Source: Flavobacterium tiangeerense (GTDB lineage: Bacteria > Bacteroidota > Bacteroidia > Flavobacteriales > Flavobacteriaceae). From it: 64,000 bases of DNA. The position numbers and the translations under genes were made by a program. The notes beneath the pieces are model-generated. The model saw only the letters and a list, made by a program, of their open reading frames with translations, made no database searches and had not been told where the DNA came from. The first letter of the stretch is position 1. Each line of letters starts with the position of its first letter. Of the stretch, positions 52,746 through 60,662 are shown piece after piece. The stretch covers positions 124,001-188,000 of the forward strand of contig NZ_VLKO01000007.1 in the NCBI RefSeq assembly GCF_007830355.1. Direction: 5' to 3'.

Positions 52746-53519
52746 ATGGAAGTATTTTTAAACCCTGATGCGTGGATAGCCCTTTTAACCTTGACTTTTC
52801 TTGAAATTGTTTTAGGAATTGACAATATCATTTTCATCTCTATTGCTACTGGAAAATTACCGATCGAACAACGCAAAAGAGCCACTAAAATAGGAATGTT
52901 CTTGGCGATGTTCATGAGAATAGCACTTTTGTTTGGTATTAATTTATTAATTCAAATGAAAGAACCATGGTTCAAAATTGAGTTGAGTTGGTTTTCGGCT
53001 GGAATTACAGGTCAAAGCCTAATTTTACTGGGTGGTGGGTTATTTTTGATTTACAAAAGTACCAATGAAATTCGGGAAAAAGTGGATGAGAAAGGACATG
53101 AGGAAAAAGAACTTGGAAAAGCGGCTACAAAATCATTTCAAAACGTTATTTTTCAAATTATCTTGATTGATTTGGTTTTTTCTTTTGATAGTATTTTGAC
53201 AGCGGTAGGAATGACAAATGGTGTTGAAGGTGCCTTATACATTATGATTACAGCAGTAATAATTTCTGTACTCATCATGATGCAGTTTGCGGTTCCTGTT
53301 GGGAATTTTGTAAACAAACACCCTTCTATTCAAATCCTTGGCCTTTCATTTTTGATTTTAATAGGTATGATGTTGCTTACTGAAAGTGCTCATCTATCTA
53401 ACGCTTTGATCTTTGGAAGTCACGTAACACCAGTACCAAAGGGCTATTTGTACTTTGCTATTTCGTTCTCATTATTAGTAGAAGTACTGAATATGAAAAT
53501 GAATAAGAGTAAAAAATAA
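52746..53519 (+). CDS. TerC-family membrane protein
   Basis: A 257-residue protein with about seven membrane helices. The TerC motif with acidic residues in the first helix, LTFLEIVLGIDNIIFISI, and its second copy LIDLVFSFDSILTAVGMT, are both present. Members include the manganese exporter Alx/MeeF types and tellurite resistance TerC; metal export or membrane-protein assembly is the likely role, and tellurite resistance should not be assumed. It ends in a terminator shared with parC. Confidence 0.9.
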   Translation: MEVFLNPDAWIALLTLTFLEIVLGIDNIIFISIATGKLPIEQRKRATKIGMFLAMFMRIALLFGINLLIQMKEPWFKIELSWFSAGITGQSLILLGGGLFLIYKSTNEIREKVDEKGHEEKELGKAATKSFQNVIFQIILIDLVFSFDSILTAVGMTNGVEGALYIMITAVIISVLIMMQFAVPVGNFVNKHPSIQILGLSFLILIGMMLLTESAHLSNALIFGSHVTPVPKGYLYFAISFSLLVEVLNMKMNKSKK

Positions 53520-53542
53520 ATTATGAATAACTAGTAAATAAT

Positions 53543-53574
53543 AAAAAAGCTTCCAAGAAATTGGAAGCTTTTTT
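53543..53574. terminator. Strong terminator shared by terC and parC
   Basis: A perfect 14-bp stem, AAAAAAGCTTCCAA (53543-53556) with TTGGAAGCTTTTTT (53561-53574), is closed by a GAAA tetraloop. It ends one base before the parC stop codon. Confidence 0.92.
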
Positions 53575-53575
53575 G

Positions 53576-56263
53576 TTAATCTAAACTCATGGTTATTTGA
53601 CCATCGTCATCTAATTGCACTGGTCCAGTCTCTTCTTCATTTAAAACAATCGGTTCTGGAATTTCCTCTACAGGCTCCTCGTACGGAAGTGATTCCAGCA
53701 GATTGACCTGCTTTAACTTATCTGCAGTCAATTGATTACCTTGGGCTTTGAATCCTTTTACGGCTATAAAAGCCTCAACATCTACCACTTGGTTTTCTTT
53801 TTGTACTCCTTTTGCTTTTGCAAAAACTAATTCGGCAACAGGTCTATAATCTGTTGAAACAATTTCTAGATGCGAATTAGCATGTTCTGAGATAAAGGCT
53901 TCCTCTTTGTTTTCGGTTTCTACCAAAAAGCGTTTGATGTAATAGCGCTCTTTTTCTCCATCAAAATAAATGGCCGAAATAGGTTTTTTAGGATTCCATT
54001 TCTCTAAAACGACCATGTCTTGGTCGAAATGTGTTGTCAACTCCGGCGTTATCACTTTGAGCTTGCCAGATTGTGCAATGATTAAAATTTTATCACTTGG
54101 TCTAAATTCACCCAGCAATTCTCCACGTCCATCTACATTTAATCGTTGTACCGTATCATCAAACCACACTTTACGAGGCAATAGTGTAGAAATCCCTTTC
54201 TCTTTTAATTCTATTTTCTTGATTGGATATTTCGTTACCAAATTCCCCTTAGAACTTCTTCCTTTTATGGCAAGATTTGAAAAATCAATATCAAATTTCA
54301 ATTTTTTGATAGTTCCCACTTGGCGCAACAAAATGGTAATTACCTCAGCTTCACCGTTTGGATTACATGAAAAGTATACGATTTGAGATCCCGCAGTTTC
54401 ATTTGTTAAATCATAAGGTTTATCACGTGTAACTCCCGATACGTTAAAGCGTTTGATGTATGATGGACCCGATTTTCCATCGCGATAAATCAAGTTGTAA
54501 ATGGTGCGCTTATCACTTTTGTCAAAAATAGCCACGTGAATAATATCTTTACCCACAAAGGTTTTTGCATCCACTTTTGTAATCATCATTTTTCCATCTC
54601 TTAGAAAAACAATAACATCATCAATATCAGAGCAATCCGTAACATACTCGTCTTTTTTAAGACTTGTACCTACAAAACCTTCTTCTCTATTTACATACAG
54701 TTTGGTGTTGCGCAAGACTACTTTTGTTGCTTCGATATCATCAAAAATACGCAATTCGGTTTGGCGTTCGCGACCTTTACCGTATTTCTCTTTTAATTTC
54801 GTAAAGTACGCTATTGCAAAGTCTGTTAAATGAGCTAAATGATGTTCTACTTCCTTCATCTCGTCCTCTAACTTGGCAATCATGTCATCAGCCTTATCCG
54901 AGTCAAAACGGGTAATTCGAATCATTTGAATTTGCGTGAGCTTCTGCAAATCGTCATCATTAATGGCTCTAACAAAAGATTTCGTAAAAGGCTCAAATCG
55001 GTTGTACAAATAGGTATACAGCGCTTCTCTATCACCATACAATTTAAAATCAATGTACATTTCTTCGCGAATGAAAATTTTCTCTAGCGTTGAAAAGTGC
55101 CACTTGTTTTTTAATTCTTCGAGTTGAATTTCGAGTTCTTGTTTTAATAAATCAACTGTTCTTGCAGTTGAAATGCGCAACATTTCAGAAACCCCAATAA
55201 ACAAAGGTTTGTTATCTTCAATCACACAACCCAAAGGCGCAACTGATGTTTCGCAAGCTGTAAAAGCAAACAAAGCATCAATGGTTTTGTCTGGAGAAAC
55301 TCCTGGAAATAAGTGAATCAATATCTCTACCTCAGCAGCGGTATTGTCTTCAATTTTTTTGATTTTGATTTTGCCTTTTTCATTGGCTTTCAAAATACTA
55401 TCAATTAAAGTGGTCGTATTAGTCGAAAACGGAATTTGAGTGATGACTAACGTGTTTTTATCCAATTGGGCAATTTTGGCACGTACGCGTACACGACCAC
55501 CACGCAATCCGTCATTGTAATTTGATACATCAGCAATACCTTGCGTCATGAAATCAGGATACAACGTAAACGCTTTTCCTTTTAATATTTTGATCGAAGC
55601 GTCAATTAGCTCATTAAAATTGTGCGGCAACACTTTCGTGGAAAGTCCTACAGCAATTCCTTCTGCTCCTTGTGCTAAAAGCAATGGAAACTTTACCGGC
55701 AGATTGTTTGGCTCAGCACGACGACCATCGTACGAAACACCCCAATCGGTAATTTTTGGAGAATACAAGACTTCCAAAGCAAACTTGGACAAACGCGCCT
55801 CAATGTAACGCGAAGCCGCAGCACCATCACCTGTTAGGATATTTCCCCAGTTTCCTTGGCAATCTATCAATAATTCTTTCTGACCAATTTGCACCATAGC
55901 ATCACCAATACTTTGATCTCCGTGCGGATGGTATTGCATCGTGTGTCCCACAACGTTCGCCACCTTGTTGTAACGACCATCATCCAACTCTTTAAGCGAG
56001 TGCATGATACGGCGTTGAACAGGTTTAAATCCGTCCTCAATAGCCGGAACAGCACGTTCCAATATTACATACGAAGCATAATCCAGAAACCAGTCTTTGT
56101 ACATGCCCGTAACCTTGGTTATGGTATCGCCTTCTTCGTTATTATTTTCGTAAAAATGCTGCATGCCACTAGAGGTTTTTATATCATCAAAACCAGTGTC
56201 GTTGCTTACATCTTCATTTTCGTCTCCCTCAGGAATTGTATTTTCGTCTTCTTCGTCTTTCAT
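53576..56263 (-). CDS. parC: DNA topoisomerase IV subunit A
   Basis: The cleavage-religation subunit that decatenates chromosomes. It is 895 residues. An acidic N-terminal tail (1-45) precedes the DNA-binding core with catalytic Tyr153 in AAASRYIEARLS and the GGRVRVRAKIAQ region. The quinolone-region loop reads HPHGDQSIGDAM, so Gln117 occupies the position of GyrA Ser83. A diverged C-terminal part follows instead of clear GyrA-box repeats, which supports ParC rather than GyrA. It is 164 bp after parE on the same strand, giving an operon-like order. Confidence 0.9.
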   Translation of the reverse strand: MKDEEDENTIPEGDENEDVSNDTGFDDIKTSSGMQHFYENNNEEGDTITKVTGMYKDWFLDYASYVILERAVPAIEDGFKPVQRRIMHSLKELDDGRYNKVANVVGHTMQYHPHGDQSIGDAMVQIGQKELLIDCQGNWGNILTGDGAAASRYIEARLSKFALEVLYSPKITDWGVSYDGRRAEPNNLPVKFPLLLAQGAEGIAVGLSTKVLPHNFNELIDASIKILKGKAFTLYPDFMTQGIADVSNYNDGLRGGRVRVRAKIAQLDKNTLVITQIPFSTNTTTLIDSILKANEKGKIKIKKIEDNTAAEVEILIHLFPGVSPDKTIDALFAFTACETSVAPLGCVIEDNKPLFIGVSEMLRISTARTVDLLKQELEIQLEELKNKWHFSTLEKIFIREEMYIDFKLYGDREALYTYLYNRFEPFTKSFVRAINDDDLQKLTQIQMIRITRFDSDKADDMIAKLEDEMKEVEHHLAHLTDFAIAYFTKLKEKYGKGRERQTELRIFDDIEATKVVLRNTKLYVNREEGFVGTSLKKDEYVTDCSDIDDVIVFLRDGKMMITKVDAKTFVGKDIIHVAIFDKSDKRTIYNLIYRDGKSGPSYIKRFNVSGVTRDKPYDLTNETAGSQIVYFSCNPNGEAEVITILLRQVGTIKKLKFDIDFSNLAIKGRSSKGNLVTKYPIKKIELKEKGISTLLPRKVWFDDTVQRLNVDGRGELLGEFRPSDKILIIAQSGKLKVITPELTTHFDQDMVVLEKWNPKKPISAIYFDGEKERYYIKRFLVETENKEEAFISEHANSHLEIVSTDYRPVAELVFAKAKGVQKENQVVDVEAFIAVKGFKAQGNQLTADKLKQVNLLESLPYEEPVEEIPEPIVLNEEETGPVQLDDDGQITMSLD

Positions 56264-56427
56264 TAAATATATTCTATTGAATAATAGTTTTGTATATTTT
56301 TCTTATCGTGTATGTCTAAAAAGAATAGTTTTCCTCAGAAATATGTTCCACAATTTCAAATTTAAAAGTTCTCACAATTAAAATAGTTGTATAAAATAGT
56401 AATTCTAAATCTTACTTTAAACCTATA

Positions 56428-58296
56428 TCACTCCTCAACCAAAGCATCCAACTCCACCTTCAAGTTCTTGATAATAAATTCTTGTCGGTCTGGCGTATTC
56501 TTACCCATGTAGAAAGACAATAACTGCTCAATCGAGGTATTTTTATCCATCATAATTGGATCTAAGCGGATCGTTTCTCCAATGAAATTCTTGAACTCAT
56601 CTGGTGAAATCTCTCCTAATCCTTTAAATCGGGTGATTTCTGGTTTTGGTTTTAGTTTTTCGATTGCTTCTCTTCTTTCTTCTTCAGAGTAACAATAAAT
56701 GGTTTCTTTCTTGTTTCGAACCCTAAAAAGTGGCGTTTGCAAAATATACAAATGTCCTTCTTTGATTAGTTCAGGGAAAAATTGCAAGAAGAAGGTAATC
56801 AATAACAATCGAATGTGCATTCCATCGACATCGGCATCGGTAGCGATTACAATGTTGTTGTAACGTAACTTTTCGAGACCGTCCTCAATATCCAAAGCAG
56901 CTTGAAGCAAGTTGAATTCTTCGTTTTCGTACACAATTTTTTTACTCATTCCATACGAGTTCAACGGCTTTCCACGCAAACTAAACACGGCTTGCGTATT
57001 CACATCACGCGACTTAGTAATGGATCCCGAAGCCGAATCTCCCTCGGTAATAAAAAGTGTACTCTCTAAGTTTCTAGGGTTTTTTGTATCGGGTAAGTGC
57101 GCACGGCAATCTCTTAATTTTTTGTTATGTAGGTTGGCTTTTTTAGCACGATCTGTGGCTAGTTTTCTAATTCCAGATAATTCTTTACGCTCCCGCTCTG
57201 CCTGCAAAATTTTGCGCAATAACGCCTCTGCTGTTGGTGGGTTTTTATGTAAATAGTTATCTAATTTGTTCTTGATAAAATCGTTTACAAACGTACGAAC
57301 AGAGACTGGTGTACTTCCATCATCCGAACCCATATCTGTGGAACCTAATTTAGTTTTAGTCTGCGACTCAAAAACAGGTTCCATCACCTTGATACTAATA
57401 GCACTCACAATAGATTTTCGTACATCTGAAGCTTCGAAGTTTTTATTGTAAAACTCACGAATGGTTTTTACAATAGCTTCTCTGTAAGCTGCTAAGTGCG
57501 TCCCTCCTTGTGTGGTATTTTGTCCGTTTACAAAAGAGTGATACTCCTCACTGTACTGGGTTTTACTGTGGGTAAGCGCAATTTCTATATCATGTTCTTT
57601 CAAGTGAATAATTGGATATTCCAAATCATCAGCACTTATTGTTTCTTCTAGTAAATCACGAAGTCCGTTCTCTGAAATGTACTTTTCACCGTTAAAAATA
57701 ATCGTCAAACCATTGTTTAAGTAACAATAATTCTTTACCATTTTAATCACATATTCCATTCGGAACTTGTAATTTTTGAAAATGGTTTCATCAGGCGTAA
57801 AAGTTACTTTTGTTCCTTTACGCTTGGTAGTTTCAATTATATCTTCTTCAAGGACTAAATTTCCAGCGGAAAACTCAGCGGCTTTTTGCTTTTCCTCTCT
57901 CACCGATTCTACTCGGAAATAGTTTGAAAGTGCATTCACAGCTTTGGTACCCACACCGTTCAAACCTACTGATTTCTGAAACGCTTTGGAGTCGTATTTA
58001 CCACCCGTATTCATTTTCGAAACTACATCAACGACTTTACCCAACGGAATACCTCGCCCGTAATCACGTACCGAAACCGTTTTGTCTTTGATGGTCACTT
58101 CGATGGTTTTACCAGAGCCCATAACGAATTCATCGATACAGTTGTCTAAAACCTCTTTTAACAGGATATAAATACCATCATCTGGCGAAGAACCGTCACC
58201 CAGTTTCCCGATGTACATTCCGGGGCGCATGCGAATATGCTCTTTCCAGTCTAAGGACCGAATATTGTCTTCGGTATATTGATTTTGATCGGACAT
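56428..58296 (-). CDS. parE: DNA topoisomerase IV subunit B
   Basis: The ATPase subunit of topoisomerase IV, 622 residues. The GHKL ATP site is visible as [15 protein letters not shown] and the loop [10 protein letters not shown]. Next come the [10 protein letters not shown] region and the TOPRIM motif EGDSASG with metal-binding DADVDG. It begins [22 protein letters not shown], close to known ParE N-termini, and lacks the extra 170-residue insert of gammaproteobacterial GyrB. Assignment to ParE rather than GyrB rests on that N-terminus and on pairing with ParC. The partner gene lies directly downstream. Confidence 0.92.
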   Translation of the reverse strand: MSDQNQYTEDNIRSLDWKEHIRMRPGMYIGKLGDGSSPDDGIYILLKEVLDNCIDEFVMGSGKTIEVTIKDKTVSVRDYGRGIPLGKVVDVVSKMNTGGKYDSKAFQKSVGLNGVGTKAVNALSNYFRVESVREEKQKAAEFSAGNLVLEEDIIETTKRKGTKVTFTPDETIFKNYKFRMEYVIKMVKNYCYLNNGLTIIFNGEKYISENGLRDLLEETISADDLEYPIIHLKEHDIEIALTHSKTQYSEEYHSFVNGQNTTQGGTHLAAYREAIVKTIREFYNKNFEASDVRKSIVSAISIKVMEPVFESQTKTKLGSTDMGSDDGSTPVSVRTFVNDFIKNKLDNYLHKNPPTAEALLRKILQAERERKELSGIRKLATDRAKKANLHNKKLRDCRAHLPDTKNPRNLESTLFITEGDSASGSITKSRDVNTQAVFSLRGKPLNSYGMSKKIVYENEEFNLLQAALDIEDGLEKLRYNNIVIATDADVDGMHIRLLLITFFLQFFPELIKEGHLYILQTPLFRVRNKKETIYCYSEEERREAIEKLKPKPEITRFKGLGEISPDEFKNFIGETIRLDPIMMDKNTSIEQLLSFYMGKNTPDRQEFIIKNLKVELDALVEE

Positions 58297-58443
58297 TTTA
58301 AAATTTGTGGATTTTAACTTCGTTCAGTTTGGGCTTTACTTTACGCAAAGCTCTCGAATGTGCTAATGTAGTGTAATATGATAAATTTTAAAAATTCAAA
58401 GCCTCAAAGTTATCAAGAATAATATTGACAAGCTCTTTTTGCT

Positions 58444-58971
58444 TTACGATTTAAAATTACCAATCAATGACTTTAGCTTAATATCATATTCACCGTTTGT
58501 TATAATTCCTTTTTGGATATCAAAATTAGCATCAAAACTAGGTAACGAAAAAGTTGCTTTTACGTTGGCGCCATAACGCGGGAAAGCAGTTTTTGCAATT
58601 TCTAAAACACTAGCACCACCTCTTGCTCCTGGCGAAGTAGCTAGAAGCAACATGGGTTTGTCCTGAAAAACTTTTCCGTTGATTCTAGAACTCCAATCGA
58701 AAATATTCTTGAAAGCAGCACTATAATTACCGTTGTGTTCCGTCATAGAAATTACTAGTACATCAGCTGTTGCAATTGCAGCTAAAAATGCTTTCGCTAC
58801 CTCATGCTGACCGATTTCGGCCTCCAAATCAACTGTAAACAAAGGCATTTGAAAATCGTTTAAATCCAGAACTTCTACGTTTGCATTTTCAAAAAGATGC
58901 GCTGCATAAATTGCCAGTTTTTTATTGATAGAATTTTTACTGTTGCTTGCGCCAAAGGTTACTATTTTCAT
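58444..58971 (-). CDS. NAD(P)H-dependent FMN reductase
   Basis: A 175-residue flavodoxin-like reductase. The FMN-phosphate loop is at the N-terminus (FGASNSKNSINKKLA), and the isoalloxazine contact regions TEHNGNYSAAFKNIFDW and TSPGARGGASVLE follow. It reduces FMN, quinones, azo dyes or chromate with NAD(P)H; the physiological substrate is unknown. It is upstream of parE on the same strand with a 147-bp gap. No terminator is seen between them, so transcription into parE is possible. Confidence 0.9.
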   Translation of the reverse strand: MKIVTFGASNSKNSINKKLAIYAAHLFENANVEVLDLNDFQMPLFTVDLEAEIGQHEVAKAFLAAIATADVLVISMTEHNGNYSAAFKNIFDWSSRINGKVFQDKPMLLLATSPGARGGASVLEIAKTAFPRYGANVKATFSLPSFDANFDIQKGIITNGEYDIKLKSLIGNFKS

Positions 58972-59072
58972 AAGATTGTTTTTCTAAATGTACAACAAAT
59001 AGATTTTATGACAAAGTTAATTATCAAGGCGCCTTCTGATAATTTTAATCAAACGTTAAACACCTATACAAA

Positions 59073-59226
59073 TACCCCAGATTGTAGCGGAAAGCATTTT
59101 TTTATAAAGCTACATTTTTTCTTGACCTAAAAGAGCGACCGCAGGAAGCTCCTTTGAGGGCTTAGAAAAAACGGCTTTATAGAAAAATCTTGAAGCGTAA
59201 AGCTGGATTAGGTCCATAAAAAAAGT
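59073..59226 (+). repeat. Dispersed intergenic repeat, copy C
   Basis: A 154-bp element starting TACCCCAGATTGTAGCGG and ending AAAGCTGGATTAGGTCC plus A-run. It shares its central part with copy B (52178-52329) and its ends with copy A (18419-18519). The 302-bp gene-free stretch 58972-59273 consists mainly of this element and the ychF terminator. Confidence 0.7.
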
Positions 59227-59254
59227 CGAAAGCTATTTCTAACTTTCGACTTTT
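59219..59254 (-). terminator. Terminator of ychF, adjoining repeat copy C
   Basis: A 12-bp stem, AAAAGTCGAAAG (59221-59232) with CTTTCGACTTTT (59243-59254), is followed on the minus strand by a U-run that is part of the A-run ending repeat C. Confidence 0.85.
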
Positions 59255-59273
59255 CACTTTTTACATTTAAAAA

Positions 59274-60368
59274 TTACACGTTGAATCTAAAGTGCATTAC
59301 ATCACCATCTTTCACAACGTATTCTTTACCTTCTACTTTAAATTTTCCTGCTTCTTTACATTTAGCTTCAGAACCGTATTGCACATAGTCTTCATAAGCA
59401 ATTACTTCGGCACGGATAAACCCTTTTTCAAAATCAGTATGAATTACACCAGCAGCTTGTGGCGCGGTAGAACCGATATTGATGGTCCAAGCACGAACTT
59501 CTTTTACACCTGCCGTGAAATAGGTTTGTTGTTTTAATAATTTATAAGCTGCACGAATTAAAACGGATGCTCCTGGCTCTGACAATCCCATATCTTCAAG
59601 GAACACTTGGCGCTCTTCGTAGCTTTCAAGCTCTGTAATATCAGCTTCGGCACCTACAGACAAAATAATTACTTCTGCATCTTCATCTTTTACTAACTCG
59701 CGAACTTGATCTACGTATTTGTTTCCATTTACGGCAGAGTTTTCGTCTACATTACACACATACAAAACTGGTTTTGCGGTAATCAATTGAAACGATTCCA
59801 TCAAAACTTCCTCGTCATTTCCTTGCGGAGTTATAGTTCTTGCTGATTTTGCTTGCAATAAAGTATCTTTAATTCGATCCAAAAGCGCTTTTTCAGTCTG
59901 CGCCTCTTTGTTACCCGTTTTTGCAGCACGATTTACTTTTTCTAAACGTTTTTCAACCGTTTCTAAATCTTTTAACTGCAACTCGATATCGATAGTTTCT
60001 TTGTCGCGAATGGGATTTACATTACCATCAACGTGCACAATATTATCGTTATCAAAACAACGCAAAACGTGAATAATAGCGTTACACTCTCTAATGTTTC
60101 CAAGAAATTGATTTCCTAAACCTTCTCCTTTACTAGCTCCTTTTACTAAGCCTGCAATATCTACAATATCAACCGTAGCCATTTGCACACGCTCCGGTTT
60201 TACCAATTCCTCTAATTTATTAATTCTTGGATCAGGTACATTAACAACACCAATATTTGGCTCTATGGTACAAAAAGGAAAGTTAGCACTTTGCGCTTTT
60301 GCGTTTGACAAACAATTGAACAAAGTTGATTTTCCAACATTAGGTAACCCTACAATTCCTGCTTTCAT
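59274..60368 (-). CDS. ychF: Ribosome-binding ATPase YchF (Obg family)
   Basis: A 364-residue P-loop NTPase that binds ribosomes and responds to oxidative state. P-loop GLPNVGKST, switch II DIAGLVKGASKGEGLGNQFL, and the base-specificity loop reads NVDE instead of NKxD, as in YchF, which hydrolyses ATP. A coiled-coil region and a C-terminal TGS domain follow. The start MKAGIVGLPNVGKST is the family start. A minus-strand -7 box (TATATTTG, 60510-60503) lies 134 bases upstream. It is a single-gene unit. Confidence 0.96.
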   Translation of the reverse strand: MKAGIVGLPNVGKSTLFNCLSNAKAQSANFPFCTIEPNIGVVNVPDPRINKLEELVKPERVQMATVDIVDIAGLVKGASKGEGLGNQFLGNIRECNAIIHVLRCFDNDNIVHVDGNVNPIRDKETIDIELQLKDLETVEKRLEKVNRAAKTGNKEAQTEKALLDRIKDTLLQAKSARTITPQGNDEEVLMESFQLITAKPVLYVCNVDENSAVNGNKYVDQVRELVKDEDAEVIILSVGAEADITELESYEERQVFLEDMGLSEPGASVLIRAAYKLLKQQTYFTAGVKEVRAWTINIGSTAPQAAGVIHTDFEKGFIRAEVIAYEDYVQYGSEAKCKEAGKFKVEGKEYVVKDGDVMHFRFNV

Positions 60369-60502
60369 CTGTAAATACTATTTTATTTTTTAACAGAAAC
60401 CTGTGAGTCATTTTATGACAAACAAGATTCTTTTGAGTTTTAAATTTTGAGCTATCAAGCATTAAATCTTATTAGATAAAGACATTTAGCTTTAAAAGTT
60501 TG

Positions 60503-60510
60503 CAAATATA
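60503..60510 (-). promoter_or_regulatory. -7 promoter box of ychF
   Basis: TATATTTG on the minus strand lies about 134 bases upstream of the start. The rest of the 294-bp gap to the TonB-receptor gene (60369-60662) is AT-rich, with no clear box for that gene. Confidence 0.4.
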
Positions 60511-60662
60511 CCATTTTAATACTGTTTTCAATAATTAAAAGATAGCATTACTGAGAACCTGCTATTTTTTCAAAAAAAATATAAATAGTACTAATATTTT
60601 GTTAAAAAAAAATTATATTGCGGTCTATTTAAAATCAAAAAAAAAATAAAACACAACTTATT

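Noticed and set aside
52746..53519. Calling TerC a tellurite-resistance determinant
   Set aside because: No other ter genes are nearby; most TerC homologues act in metal export or membrane-protein handling.
58897..59130. Plus-strand open frame of 77 codons over the FMN reductase start and repeat C
   Set aside because: It runs antisense through a conserved gene and into the repeat, with no signal peptide or family similarity.
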